From: Actinomycetota bacterium
GTDB taxonomy: Bacteria > Actinomycetota > Thermoleophilia > UBA2241
Direction: 5' to 3'
NCBI GenBank assembly: GCA_026392265.1
Contig: JAPLCL010000259.1
Coordinates: 1 to 7,095, forward strand
Length of the DNA: 7,095 bases
In this document: positions 1 to 5,660 of the stretch, piece after piece
Layout of the letters: every line of letters starts with the position of its first letter
How positions within the stretch are numbered: the stretch's first letter is position 1
Program-made: the position numbers and the translations under genes
The notes under the pieces: model-generated
Seen by the model: only the letters and a program-made list of their open reading frames with translations
What the model was told of the DNA's origin: nothing
The model's database searches: none

Positions 1-1227
1 AGAGTGGAAGAAGCGCCGCTGGCCGCGCAGCACCTCGTGCTGCAGCTCGGCGGCGCTCATCTGCTTCGGCTCGAAGACCACGTGCTGCGCGTCGTACAGG
101 CACCAGTCCTTGGTGATGATGCGGCCCTGAGCGTCGAGATCCTTGAACTGCTGAGTGCCGGGCAGCGGCGTGAGGATATTCAGCATGACCGTGTCGATGT
201 GGTTCTTGAGGGCGAAGGTCACCGTGTCGCGCACGGAGCTCGGCGTGTCGCTGTCGGCGCCCAGCACGAACATGCCGTGGCTGCGCACGCCATAGTCGTG
301 CAGGACCTTGATGGCGTGCTCGATGTCGCCGACGGTCTGGGACTTCTCGAAAGCGTCGAGGGTCTCCTGGTTGACCGACTCGAGGCCGAGGGCGACGAAG
401 TCGGCCCCCGAGGCCCGCATGAGCTCGAGCAGTTCCTTGTCGCGCACTACGTCGGCGCGCACCTGGGCACCCCAAGGCATCACGAGCCCCTCGTCGATCA
501 TCAGCCGCAGGAGCTTCTTGAGGCGCTTCTTGTCGGCGGCGAAGTTGTCGTCGTAGAAGAAGATCTTCTTGGGCTTCTTCTCCTTGATCTCGGCGACCAC
601 GCTCTCGGCGCTGCGAAAGCGGTACTTGCGCCCGAACATCGCCGTGACCGAGCAGAAGTTGCAGGCGAAGGGGCAGCCCCAGCTCGTCATGATGGGCATG
701 TGCACGAGGCGATCGTTGCCGACGATCAGCGTGAGGTCGGGGAACGGCAGGGCGTCGAGGTCGGCGCAGCGCTCGTGCAGCTCGTTGTGCACGGCGCGAC
801 CGTCGCGGAGGAACGAGAGGCCCGTGACCGACTCGAGCTCGCGCCCTCCCTGTAGGGCGTCCACGAGCTCGAGCATGATCGTCTCGCCGCCCTCCCCGCG
901 CGCCACATAGTCGGCATGCTCCAGCGCCTCGTCGGCCATGAAGGTGACGTGCGAGCCACCGATGATCACGGGGATGCGCCGGCGCCGGAGGCCGTCGGCG
1001 ATGGCGTAGGTGGCCGGAGTGGTCGACGTAGTGCTGGAGAGGCCCACGAGCTCGGCGGTGAACACATCATCCCAGTCGATGGGCGCGAGCGCCGGGTTGT
1101 AGATGCGCACGTCGTGCCCGTGCTGCTTGAGAGTCGCGCCGATCATCGGCAGCCCGAGGCGCACGAAGTAGGAGTGCGACCACAGGTGCATGCTTGGGGC
1201 GTCGGGCTCGATGAGGCGGATCTTCAT
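1..1227 (-). CDS. B12-binding domain radical SAM protein (C-terminus cut by window edge)
   Basis: The 409 visible codons read from an ATG at 1227 down to base 1 with no stop, so the C-terminus lies outside the window. Residues 1-145 look like a cobalamin-binding Rossmann domain: MKIRLIEPDAP at the start, then IIGGSHVTF near 88-96 and VARGEGGET near 108-116, both typical of this family. I see no DxHxxG cobalamin-ligand motif. The radical SAM cluster motif CPFACNFC supplies C185, C189 and C192 (CxxxCxxC), followed by FFYDDNF (223-229) and ALGLESVN (279-286), the usual strand motifs of the SAM barrel. The end resembles the C-terminal region common in this family (HVVFEPKQMS). A ribosome binding site, AAAGGA, lies five bases upstream of the ATG on the minus strand. 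Relatives include methyltransferases and ring-forming enzymes. The substrate cannot be told from sequence, and the neighbours do not settle it. The gene is divergent from the MalY gene. Confidence 0.93.
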   Translation of the reverse strand, partial: MKIRLIEPDAPSMHLWSHSYFVRLGLPMIGATLKQHGHDVRIYNPALAPIDWDDVFTAELVGLSSTTSTTPATYAIADGLRRRRIPVIIGGSHVTFMADEALEHADYVARGEGGETIMLELVDALQGGRELESVTGLSFLRDGRAVHNELHERCADLDALPFPDLTLIVGNDRLVHMPIMTSWGCPFACNFCSVTAMFGRKYRFRSAESVVAEIKEKKPKKIFFYDDNFAADKKRLKKLLRLMIDEGLVMPWGAQVRADVVRDKELLELMRASGADFVALGLESVNQETLDAFEKSQTVGDIEHAIKVLHDYGVRSHGMFVLGADSDTPSSVRDTVTFALKNHIDTVMLNILTPLPGTQQFKDLDAQGRIITKDWCLYDAQHVVFEPKQMSAAELQHEVLRGQRRFFHS

Positions 1228-1294
1228 GGGCGTCCTTTGACTGTGGCCGCTACTCGCCCTGCGACGAGACGGGCCGGCTACGCAATCACGTTAG

Positions 1295-1323
1295 ACAATA
1301 TGGCCTTTGGCAGTCCAGGACAA
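1295..1323 (-). promoter_or_regulatory. candidate sigma-70-type promoter for the radical SAM gene
   Basis: On the minus strand TTGTCC (1318-1323) and TATTGT (1295-1300) are separated by exactly 17 bases, each matching four of six consensus positions. This is one of the few AT-richer patches in the window and sits in the 178-base divergent gap 1228-1405. It would give a leader of about 60 bases before the radical SAM ATG at 1227. It was found by eye and no transcription start is known. I found no equally good promoter for the MalY gene on the plus strand. Confidence 0.35.
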
Positions 1324-1405
1324 ACGGGGTCCGAGCTGCCCGCGCCGCTCGCCGTCGCACCGTCTGATACCGTGGGCGACGATACCCCCGACGACGCGAG
1401 GGACC

Positions 1406-2539
1406 ATGCACAGCGACTTCGACACACCCGTCGACCGCACGGGCACGGCCAGTTTCAAATGGGACAAGTACCCCGACGACGTGCTGCCCCTCTGGGTCGC
1501 CGACATGGACTTCGTTTCGCCGGCGGCCGTGGTGACGGCATTGCGCGAGCGCGCCGCTCACGGCGTCTTCGGCTACGCGCTGGCGCCCGACTCTCTGAGT
1601 GACGCCATAAGTGCCCATCTGGCGACACGCTACGGTTGGCGCATCGAGCCCGAGTGGCTGGTGTGGCTGCCCAGCGTGGTGCCGGGGCTCAACCTCGCCT
1701 GCCGGGCGTTCGCCGGGCCGGGCGAGGCGGTGATGACGGTGACGCCGGTCTACCCGCCGTTCCTGGAGGCGCCGCCGGACCAGGGCCGCCGGCTCGTGAC
1801 CGTTCCGGCGGCCTTCGCCGGCGGCCGTTGGCAGCTGCCCCTGGAGGCGATGGAGGCGGCCGTCACTAAGGACACCCGGGTGCTCCTCTTCTGCCACCCG
1901 CACAACCCGCTGGGCCGGGTGTGGAGCAAGGATGAGGTGGCGGCGCTCGTGGACTTCTGCCGCCGCCACGACCTCGTGCTGTGTTCCGACGAGATCCACT
2001 GCGATCTCGTCCTCGACGAGCTGCCCCATGTGCCGGCGGCGCTCGCGGCTCCCGCCGACGCCGACCGCATCGTCACGCTCATGTCGCCGAGCAAGACCTT
2101 CAACCTGCCGGGTCTCAACTTCGCCTTCGCGATCATCGCCGATGCGGAGCTACGGCGGCGCTTCCAGCGGCCGGGCGAAGGGCTGCTGCCGTTTCCCGGC
2201 TGCTTCGCCATCGCCGCCGCCGAGGCGGCCTACCGCGAGGGAGGCGACTGGCTCGACGAGCTCCTCGCCTATCTGCGCGGCAACCGCGACCTGCTCGAGA
2301 GCTTTGTCACCGAGTCGCTGCCCGGCGTGACGATGGCGCACGTCGAGGCCACGTACCTGGCCTGGCTGGACGTGCGCGGGCTTGACCACGCCGATGCCGC
2401 GAAGGCCTGCCTGGAGGCGGGAGTGGCGCTGTCGCCCGGGGCCGCCTTCGGCGACCCGGGCTTCTTGCGCCTCAACTTCGCCTGCCCGCGAAGCACCCTG
2501 CAGGAGGCGCTGCGCCGCCTGCAGGCCGCTCTCGGCTGA
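1406..2539 (+). CDS. malY: MalY/PatB family PLP-dependent C-S lyase / aminotransferase
   Basis: A complete 377-residue protein of fold-type I PLP enzymes, close to the roughly 390 residues usual for MalY/PatB. These cytoplasmic enzymes cleave C-S bonds in cystathionine, cysteine or related thioethers; some also act as aminotransferases or regulators. The N-terminal signature KWDKYPDDVLPLWVADMDF (19 residues) and HGVFGY (with Y57) are characteristic of the family. N167 in HPHNPLG, D195 in SDEIH (pyridine nitrogen contact) and K230 in SPSKTFNLPG (the PLP Schiff-base lysine) are present. R355 in LRLNF is the expected substrate-carboxylate arginine. The start at 1406 is chosen because family homology begins there and GAGGGA lies just upstream. 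An in-frame ATG at 1307 would only add unconserved residues across the promoter region. The propeller gene follows after 16 bases on the same strand. The physiological substrate is unknown. Confidence 0.93.
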   Translation: MHSDFDTPVDRTGTASFKWDKYPDDVLPLWVADMDFVSPAAVVTALRERAAHGVFGYALAPDSLSDAISAHLATRYGWRIEPEWLVWLPSVVPGLNLACRAFAGPGEAVMTVTPVYPPFLEAPPDQGRRLVTVPAAFAGGRWQLPLEAMEAAVTKDTRVLLFCHPHNPLGRVWSKDEVAALVDFCRRHDLVLCSDEIHCDLVLDELPHVPAALAAPADADRIVTLMSPSKTFNLPGLNFAFAIIADAELRRRFQRPGEGLLPFPGCFAIAAAEAAYREGGDWLDELLAYLRGNRDLLESFVTESLPGVTMAHVEATYLAWLDVRGLDHADAAKACLEAGVALSPGAAFGDPGFLRLNFACPRSTLQEALRRLQAALG

Positions 2540-2555
2540 GCTGCACTCCCTGGCC

Positions 2556-3833
2556 ATGGCTAATCGCAGCGACCGGAGGATGCGCCGCCACCGCACCCGC
2601 GTGTACCACCGACGACGTCTCTTCGTACTCGTCGCCGTCCTCATGCTGGTCGTCGTGCTCGCCGCCGTGGCGTTCGCAGTCACGCGCAGCGGGGGCAAGG
2701 ACGCAGGCAACGGCGCGAGCGCCTCGGCCGGCGACCAGTCCAGCGGCACGCCAAGCTCCACCCCGAGCCCGTCCGGCTCGGCCACGCCGACGCCCAGCGC
2801 CAGCGCCGCCTGGACCGGCCCGCCCTCCGACAAGCTCGACCTCAAGCTCCGTAAGGTCATCGTCAGCGCCGATATCTCGCCCAAGTCAGTGGCCTCCAGC
2901 GGCACCGGCTACGTGTTCGCGCAGAACATGATGTACCGGCACACCATCACGGTGTACGACACCGAGACGCTCAAGCTCGTCAAGACCATCCCCGACCGCG
3001 TCACGCTGGCCGACTACGGCTACAAGAAGAAGACTGGAAGCGTCCAGGGCGCTCCCGTGGAGGCCGCCGAGACCCCCGACCACCGCTTCATGTTCGTCTC
3101 GCAGTACTCGATGTACGGCGACGGCTTCTACCACCAGGGCGACGACGTCTGTTCGCCGAGCAGCGGCATCGACGACAGCTACGTCTACCGCATCCCCATC
3201 GACACCCTTAAGATCGACAAGGTCATCAGGGTGGGCGCCGTACCTAAGTTCCTGGCCGTCACCCCGAACCAGGACTACCTGCTGGTGAGCAACTGGTGCT
3301 CCTACACCCTGAGCGTCGTGGACGTGCACAAGAGCAAGGAGCTGCGGCAGGTCGATCTCGGGCCCTACCCTCGCGGCATCGCCGTGGACCCGGAGTCGCG
3401 CTACGCTTACGTCGCCGTCATGGGTACCTACGACATCGCCCGCGTGGACCTGCAGGACTGGGGCGTCACCTGGATCCGCGGCGTGGGCTCGGGTCCGCGG
3501 CACCTCATCATGAGCCCCAACGGCAAGAAGCTGTACGCCACGTTGAACGGCGAGGGCAACATCGCCAAGATCGACGTCGCCGAGAAGCGCGTCGTCGACA
3601 AGGTCTACACCGGCTCGGAGCCGCGAAGCATGGCCATGGCGCCAGACGGTAAGTCGCTGTACGTGGTCAACTACGGCTCCAACACGATGAGCAAGGTGCG
3701 CACCAGCGACATGAAGATCATCCAGGTGGTGAACACCAACGCGGCGCCCATCGGCATCACCTACGACGCGCCGTCCAAGAGCGTCTGGGTGTGCTGCTAC
3801 TCCGGCAGCATTATGGTGTTCGAGGACCGCTGA
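2556..3833 (+). CDS. membrane-anchored seven-bladed YVTN/YncE-like beta-propeller protein
   Basis: A 425-residue protein with three parts. Residues 1-21 are very arginine-rich. Residues 22-42 form one hydrophobic membrane segment that would anchor the protein with its N-terminus inside and C-terminus outside. Residues about 45-90 are a Ser/Thr/Pro/Gly/Ala-rich flexible linker. The rest is a beta-propeller: blade-start prolines fall at 109, 167, 230, 272, 314, 356 and 398, giving seven blades, with the YVTN-type motif NYGSNT in blade six. Blade seven is short and is probably closed by the strand at about 95-107. Blades one and two carry insertions of about 16 and 21 residues. Cysteines are C199, C248, C413 and C414. 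The start at 2556 precedes the basic segment but lacks a clear ribosome binding site; ATG 2580 is an alternative, though its GGAGG touches the codon. It follows malY by 16 bases, suggesting co-transcription. Ligand and role are unknown; such propellers usually bind partners or ligands rather than catalyse. Confidence 0.88.
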   Translation: MANRSDRRMRRHRTRVYHRRRLFVLVAVLMLVVVLAAVAFAVTRSGGKDAGNGASASAGDQSSGTPSSTPSPSGSATPTPSASAAWTGPPSDKLDLKLRKVIVSADISPKSVASSGTGYVFAQNMMYRHTITVYDTETLKLVKTIPDRVTLADYGYKKKTGSVQGAPVEAAETPDHRFMFVSQYSMYGDGFYHQGDDVCSPSSGIDDSYVYRIPIDTLKIDKVIRVGAVPKFLAVTPNQDYLLVSNWCSYTLSVVDVHKSKELRQVDLGPYPRGIAVDPESRYAYVAVMGTYDIARVDLQDWGVTWIRGVGSGPRHLIMSPNGKKLYATLNGEGNIAKIDVAEKRVVDKVYTGSEPRSMAMAPDGKSLYVVNYGSNTMSKVRTSDMKIIQVVNTNAAPIGITYDAPSKSVWVCCYSGSIMVFEDR

Positions 3834-4065
3834 GCCGTCGCACCCCGGCCGCCGTCCCCACCAACACCACATCGGCACGGCGGCGCGCGAACAGGCCGGA
3901 CTCCACGACGCCGGGGATGACGTCGAGCTCGAGCTCGAGATCCTGCGGGTCTGACAGATCGAGCCCCAGGACAACGAGCATGACGTTGCCGTTGTCGGTG
4001 ACGAAACCGGGCCGTGCCACGGCGCGGCCGCCGAGCGCGGCGGCGCGAAGCGCTCGTGCCGACGC
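3811..4065 (-). pseudogene. rpiA: 3' remnant of ribose-5-phosphate isomerase A
   Basis: The minus strand reads the C-terminal third of RpiA, the pentose-phosphate enzyme that interconverts ribose-5-phosphate and ribulose-5-phosphate. Recognisable blocks are ALGGRAVARPGFVTDNGN (codons about 4041 down to 3985), IPGVVESGLF (3918-3889) and ADVVLVGTAAGV (about 3876-3841), in the correct order, ending at a TAA at 3813-3811. About 83 residues remain of the roughly 230 usual. The N-terminal nucleotide-like fold and the catalytic Asp/Lys/Glu motifs are absent. Recognisable homology fades between about 4065 and 4111, just where the decarboxylase begins on the other strand. The last 23 bases overlap the 3' end of the propeller gene tail to tail, as expected for an undisturbed old arrangement. 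An open frame runs on upstream antisense to the decarboxylase but has no RpiA character. I searched 5444-5660 for the missing half and found nothing. It is probably non-functional, though an assembly junction is possible. Confidence 0.75.
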
Positions 4066-4098
4066 CGACCGGAGCCGCCTCCGGTCGCGCCCGCGCGA

Positions 4099-4111
4099 TA
4101 GGATTAGGGCC
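4099..4111 (+). promoter_or_regulatory. start-site signals of the decarboxylase: ribosome binding site or leaderless -10 element
   Basis: Just before the decarboxylase ATG at 4112, TAGGAT (4099-4104) fits the TANNNT form of a -10 element, and the seven bases to the ATG fit a leaderless transcript. The overlapping AGGA (4100-4103) is equally well placed as a ribosome binding site, eight bases from ATG 4112, and AGGG (4106-4109) is eight bases from the second ATG at 4118. No -35 element is evident. The two readings cannot be separated from sequence alone. Confidence 0.4.
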
Positions 4112-5443
4112 ATGCCCATGCACGAACTTACCCCCGGCGATGCCGCGGCGGCCCGCGAGATGATCGAGTGGGCGCTCACGCGGCTCGCCGACCGACGGGC
4201 GGTCCTGCCGCCGGCGACGACAGCCGAGACGCTGCCCGCGCTGACTGCCCGAGGAATCGGCGCCGAAGCCGCCCTGCGACTGCTGGTGGACGTCGTCTTC
4301 CCGACGGCGATCCCTCCGGACCACCCCCGCTTCCTGGCCTTCATCCCTGGGGCGCCGACAGTGGTAGCCGCGATCGCCGATATGGCCCTCTCACCCGCGA
4401 TGATCTTCGGCGGTAGCCGTATCGAGGCGGGCGCGGCAGTCGACGCCGAGGATGCCGCGCTTCGCTGGCTCGCCGATGCTGCCGGCTTCCCGGCCTCGGC
4501 GCAAGGCACCTTCGTGAGCGGCGGCTCCATCGCCACACTGAGCGCCCTCGTCGCGGCCCGCGGTGAGCGGTACGCGGCAGCGCGGCGCCAGGTCATCGTC
4601 GCCGGGGCCTCGGCGCACTCGTCGATGGCCGCGGCGGCGCGGATCATGGGCTGCGACCTCTGCGCCGCGCCACCAGCGGACGACCATGGGCGCCTCAGCG
4701 GCGCCACGCTCGCCACGGCCCTCCGAGACCGCGACCCGGAAGACGTGGTCGCCGTCGTGGCCACGGCCGGCGCGACGAACAACGGCGCCGTGGACGACCT
4801 CGCCGGCGTCGCCGAGGTCTGCGCCGCGCGCGGCATCTGGTTGCACGTCGACGGCGCCTACGGCGGCGCGGCGCTGCTGTCGCCGCGCACGCGGCCACTT
4901 TTCGACGGCATCGAGCGCGCCGACTCGTTCATCGTCAACCCGCACAAGTGGTTGTACGCGCCCTTCGATTGTGCCGCCGTGGTCTACCGCGACGGCGCAC
5001 GCGCGCGGCAGGCACTCACCCAGGAGGCCGACTACCTCGATGCCATCAGCGATGGTGCCGTCGGCAACCCGTCGGACCTCGCCATCCACCTCACGCGGCG
5101 CCCTCGAGGCCTGCCCCTGTGGGCGTCGGTCCTGGCGTACGGCACGGCGGCGTACACCGAAGCGGTGGACCACTGCCTCGACATCGCCGAGTACGCCGCC
5201 GCGCGGATCCTGGCGAGCCCCGATCTCGAACTGGCGCTCGAGCCGGCGCTGACCGTGATACTCGTGCGCCGGCTCGGCTGGAAGAGTAAGGACTACGAGG
5301 CGTGGTGCCGAGACGCCCTGCGCAGCGGCCTAGCGATGGTGATGCCGACGAAGCATCTCGGCGAGACCATGCTGCGCTTCTGCTTCATCAACCCGCTTAC
5401 CACGCCCGACGACGTCGACCTGGTGCTGGACGGCCTCGGCTGA
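4112..5443 (+). CDS. group II PLP-dependent amino-acid decarboxylase
   Basis: A complete 443-residue cytoplasmic enzyme of the aromatic-L-amino-acid/diaminobutyrate/glutamate decarboxylase superfamily, a little shorter than the usual 470-490. Key PLP residues are visible: H169 in SAHSSM (ring-stacking histidine), D247 in LHVDGAYGG (pyridine nitrogen) and K279 in NPHKWLY (Schiff base). HPRFLAFIPGAP near residues 70-81 matches the substrate-side N-terminal motif, and Y308 in ADYLD is also typical. In the mobile catalytic loop, aligned by eye on the conserved RRxRxLxLW (R329 to W337), the position of the aromatic decarboxylase tyrosine is P320. The enzyme may therefore have a different substrate class or even a different reaction outcome. 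ATG 4112 is chosen for its upstream AGGA; ATG 4118 is nearly as good. An open frame extends upstream to 3791 but crosses the rpiA remnant and is not homologous. The gene stands alone on its strand; TypA converges from the right. The substrate is not predictable with confidence. Confidence 0.9.
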   Translation: MPMHELTPGDAAAAREMIEWALTRLADRRAVLPPATTAETLPALTARGIGAEAALRLLVDVVFPTAIPPDHPRFLAFIPGAPTVVAAIADMALSPAMIFGGSRIEAGAAVDAEDAALRWLADAAGFPASAQGTFVSGGSIATLSALVAARGERYAAARRQVIVAGASAHSSMAAAARIMGCDLCAAPPADDHGRLSGATLATALRDRDPEDVVAVVATAGATNNGAVDDLAGVAEVCAARGIWLHVDGAYGGAALLSPRTRPLFDGIERADSFIVNPHKWLYAPFDCAAVVYRDGARARQALTQEADYLDAISDGAVGNPSDLAIHLTRRPRGLPLWASVLAYGTAAYTEAVDHCLDIAEYAAARILASPDLELALEPALTVILVRRLGWKSKDYEAWCRDALRSGLAMVMPTKHLGETMLRFCFINPLTTPDDVDLVLDGLG

Positions 5444-5486
5444 CGCGGCAGCGGATCATTCCGTCGGGGCGGATGCGGCCAGGTCA

Positions 5487-5505
5487 CCTGACGAGAAGCC
5501 TGACG
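5487..5505 (+). repeat. short direct repeat CCTGACG, 12-bp spacing
   Basis: CCTGACG occurs at 5487-5493 and again at 5499-5505, starting 12 bases apart, in the convergent gap after the decarboxylase. It is short enough to be chance, but a second 12-base periodicity occurs about 50 bases further on. Confidence 0.4.
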
Positions 5506-5548
5506 TTTGGCGTGCCAGGGTAGTCGCGCACGGTCCAAGCCATCAAGA

Positions 5549-5578
5549 GTACCGTTGCTTGTACCGTTGGATGTATCG
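5549..5578 (+). repeat. 12-bp tandem repeat, about 2.5 copies
   Basis: GTACCGTTGCTT (5549-5560), GTACCGTTGGAT (5561-5572) and a partial GTATCG (5573-5578) follow each other in exact 12-base register. The stretch is visibly less GC-rich than the flanking genes. It lies in the convergent gap between the decarboxylase and TypA and has no coding explanation that I can support. It could be a protein-binding site or a slippage product. Confidence 0.55.
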
Positions 5579-5585
5579 CCAACGG
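5564..5585. repeat. perfect inverted repeat CCGTTGG-N8-CCAACGG
   Basis: The arms CCGTTGG (5564-5570) and CCAACGG (5579-5585) are perfect complements separated by eight bases. The left arm overlaps the 12-bp tandem repeat. As RNA it would form a seven-pair hairpin in either direction, but no T-run follows on either strand, so it is not a standard intrinsic terminator. An operator or a factor-assisted transcription end are alternatives. Confidence 0.5.
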
Positions 5586-5608
5586 ATCCGGGCCAAACAG
5601 ACGATGTA

Positions 5609-5637
5609 CCCGCGGCCGCCGCAGGCGCGCCGCGCGG
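5609..5637. terminator. GC-rich imperfect hairpin, possible end signal between convergent genes
   Basis: A stem pairs 5609-5620 with 5624-5637 around a GCA loop, about twelve G-C pairs with bulges at C5628 and C5635. It sits between the stops of the decarboxylase (5443) and TypA (5661), where both transcripts must end. No T-run follows on either strand, so it would act as a T-less hairpin or with Rho. GC-rich sequence folds easily by chance, hence the low score. Confidence 0.25.
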
Positions 5638-5660
5638 GCGGACGTTCGAGGCGCCGCGCG

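Noticed and set aside
4..855. 283-codon plus-strand open frame
   Set aside because: It lies wholly opposite the radical SAM coding frame, which carries the cluster cysteines. Its translation is a low-complexity Val/Leu/Glu/His mix.
1307..1405. Upstream ATG extending MalY by 33 residues
   Set aside because: The extension has no family resemblance and covers the divergent promoter region. ATG 1406 has GAGGGA upstream and matches the family N-terminus.
916..1602. Long plus-strand open frame across the radical SAM start and the MalY 5' end
   Set aside because: It is antisense to well-recognised radical SAM codons and then out of frame with MalY. Its product is His/Arg/Gly/Ala-rich without any motif, a normal by-product of high GC.
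2382..2555. Upstream in-frame extension of the propeller protein
   Set aside because: It overlaps the conserved MalY C-terminus in another frame and would put an unconserved Arg/Cys-rich stretch before the membrane anchor.
3925..3945. Repeated CTCGAG/GAGCTC units resembling a small tandem repeat
   Set aside because: On the minus strand they simply encode the alternating Leu-Glu of the RpiA remnant (LELELD).
2886..3974. Minus-strand open frame of 362 codons opposite the propeller
   Set aside because: The translation is a Val/Asp/His/Ala-rich shadow. The plus-strand frame has the blade periodicity and motifs.
3791..4111. Upstream in-frame extension of the decarboxylase
   Set aside because: The open frame is antisense to the rpiA remnant and overlaps the propeller end. 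Family homology and start signals favour 4112.
4113..4836. Minus-strand open frame running from the decarboxylase region into the rpiA remnant
   Set aside because: The part opposite the decarboxylase is Ala/Arg/Ser-rich without RpiA motifs. Only the portion below about 4065 is homologous to RpiA.
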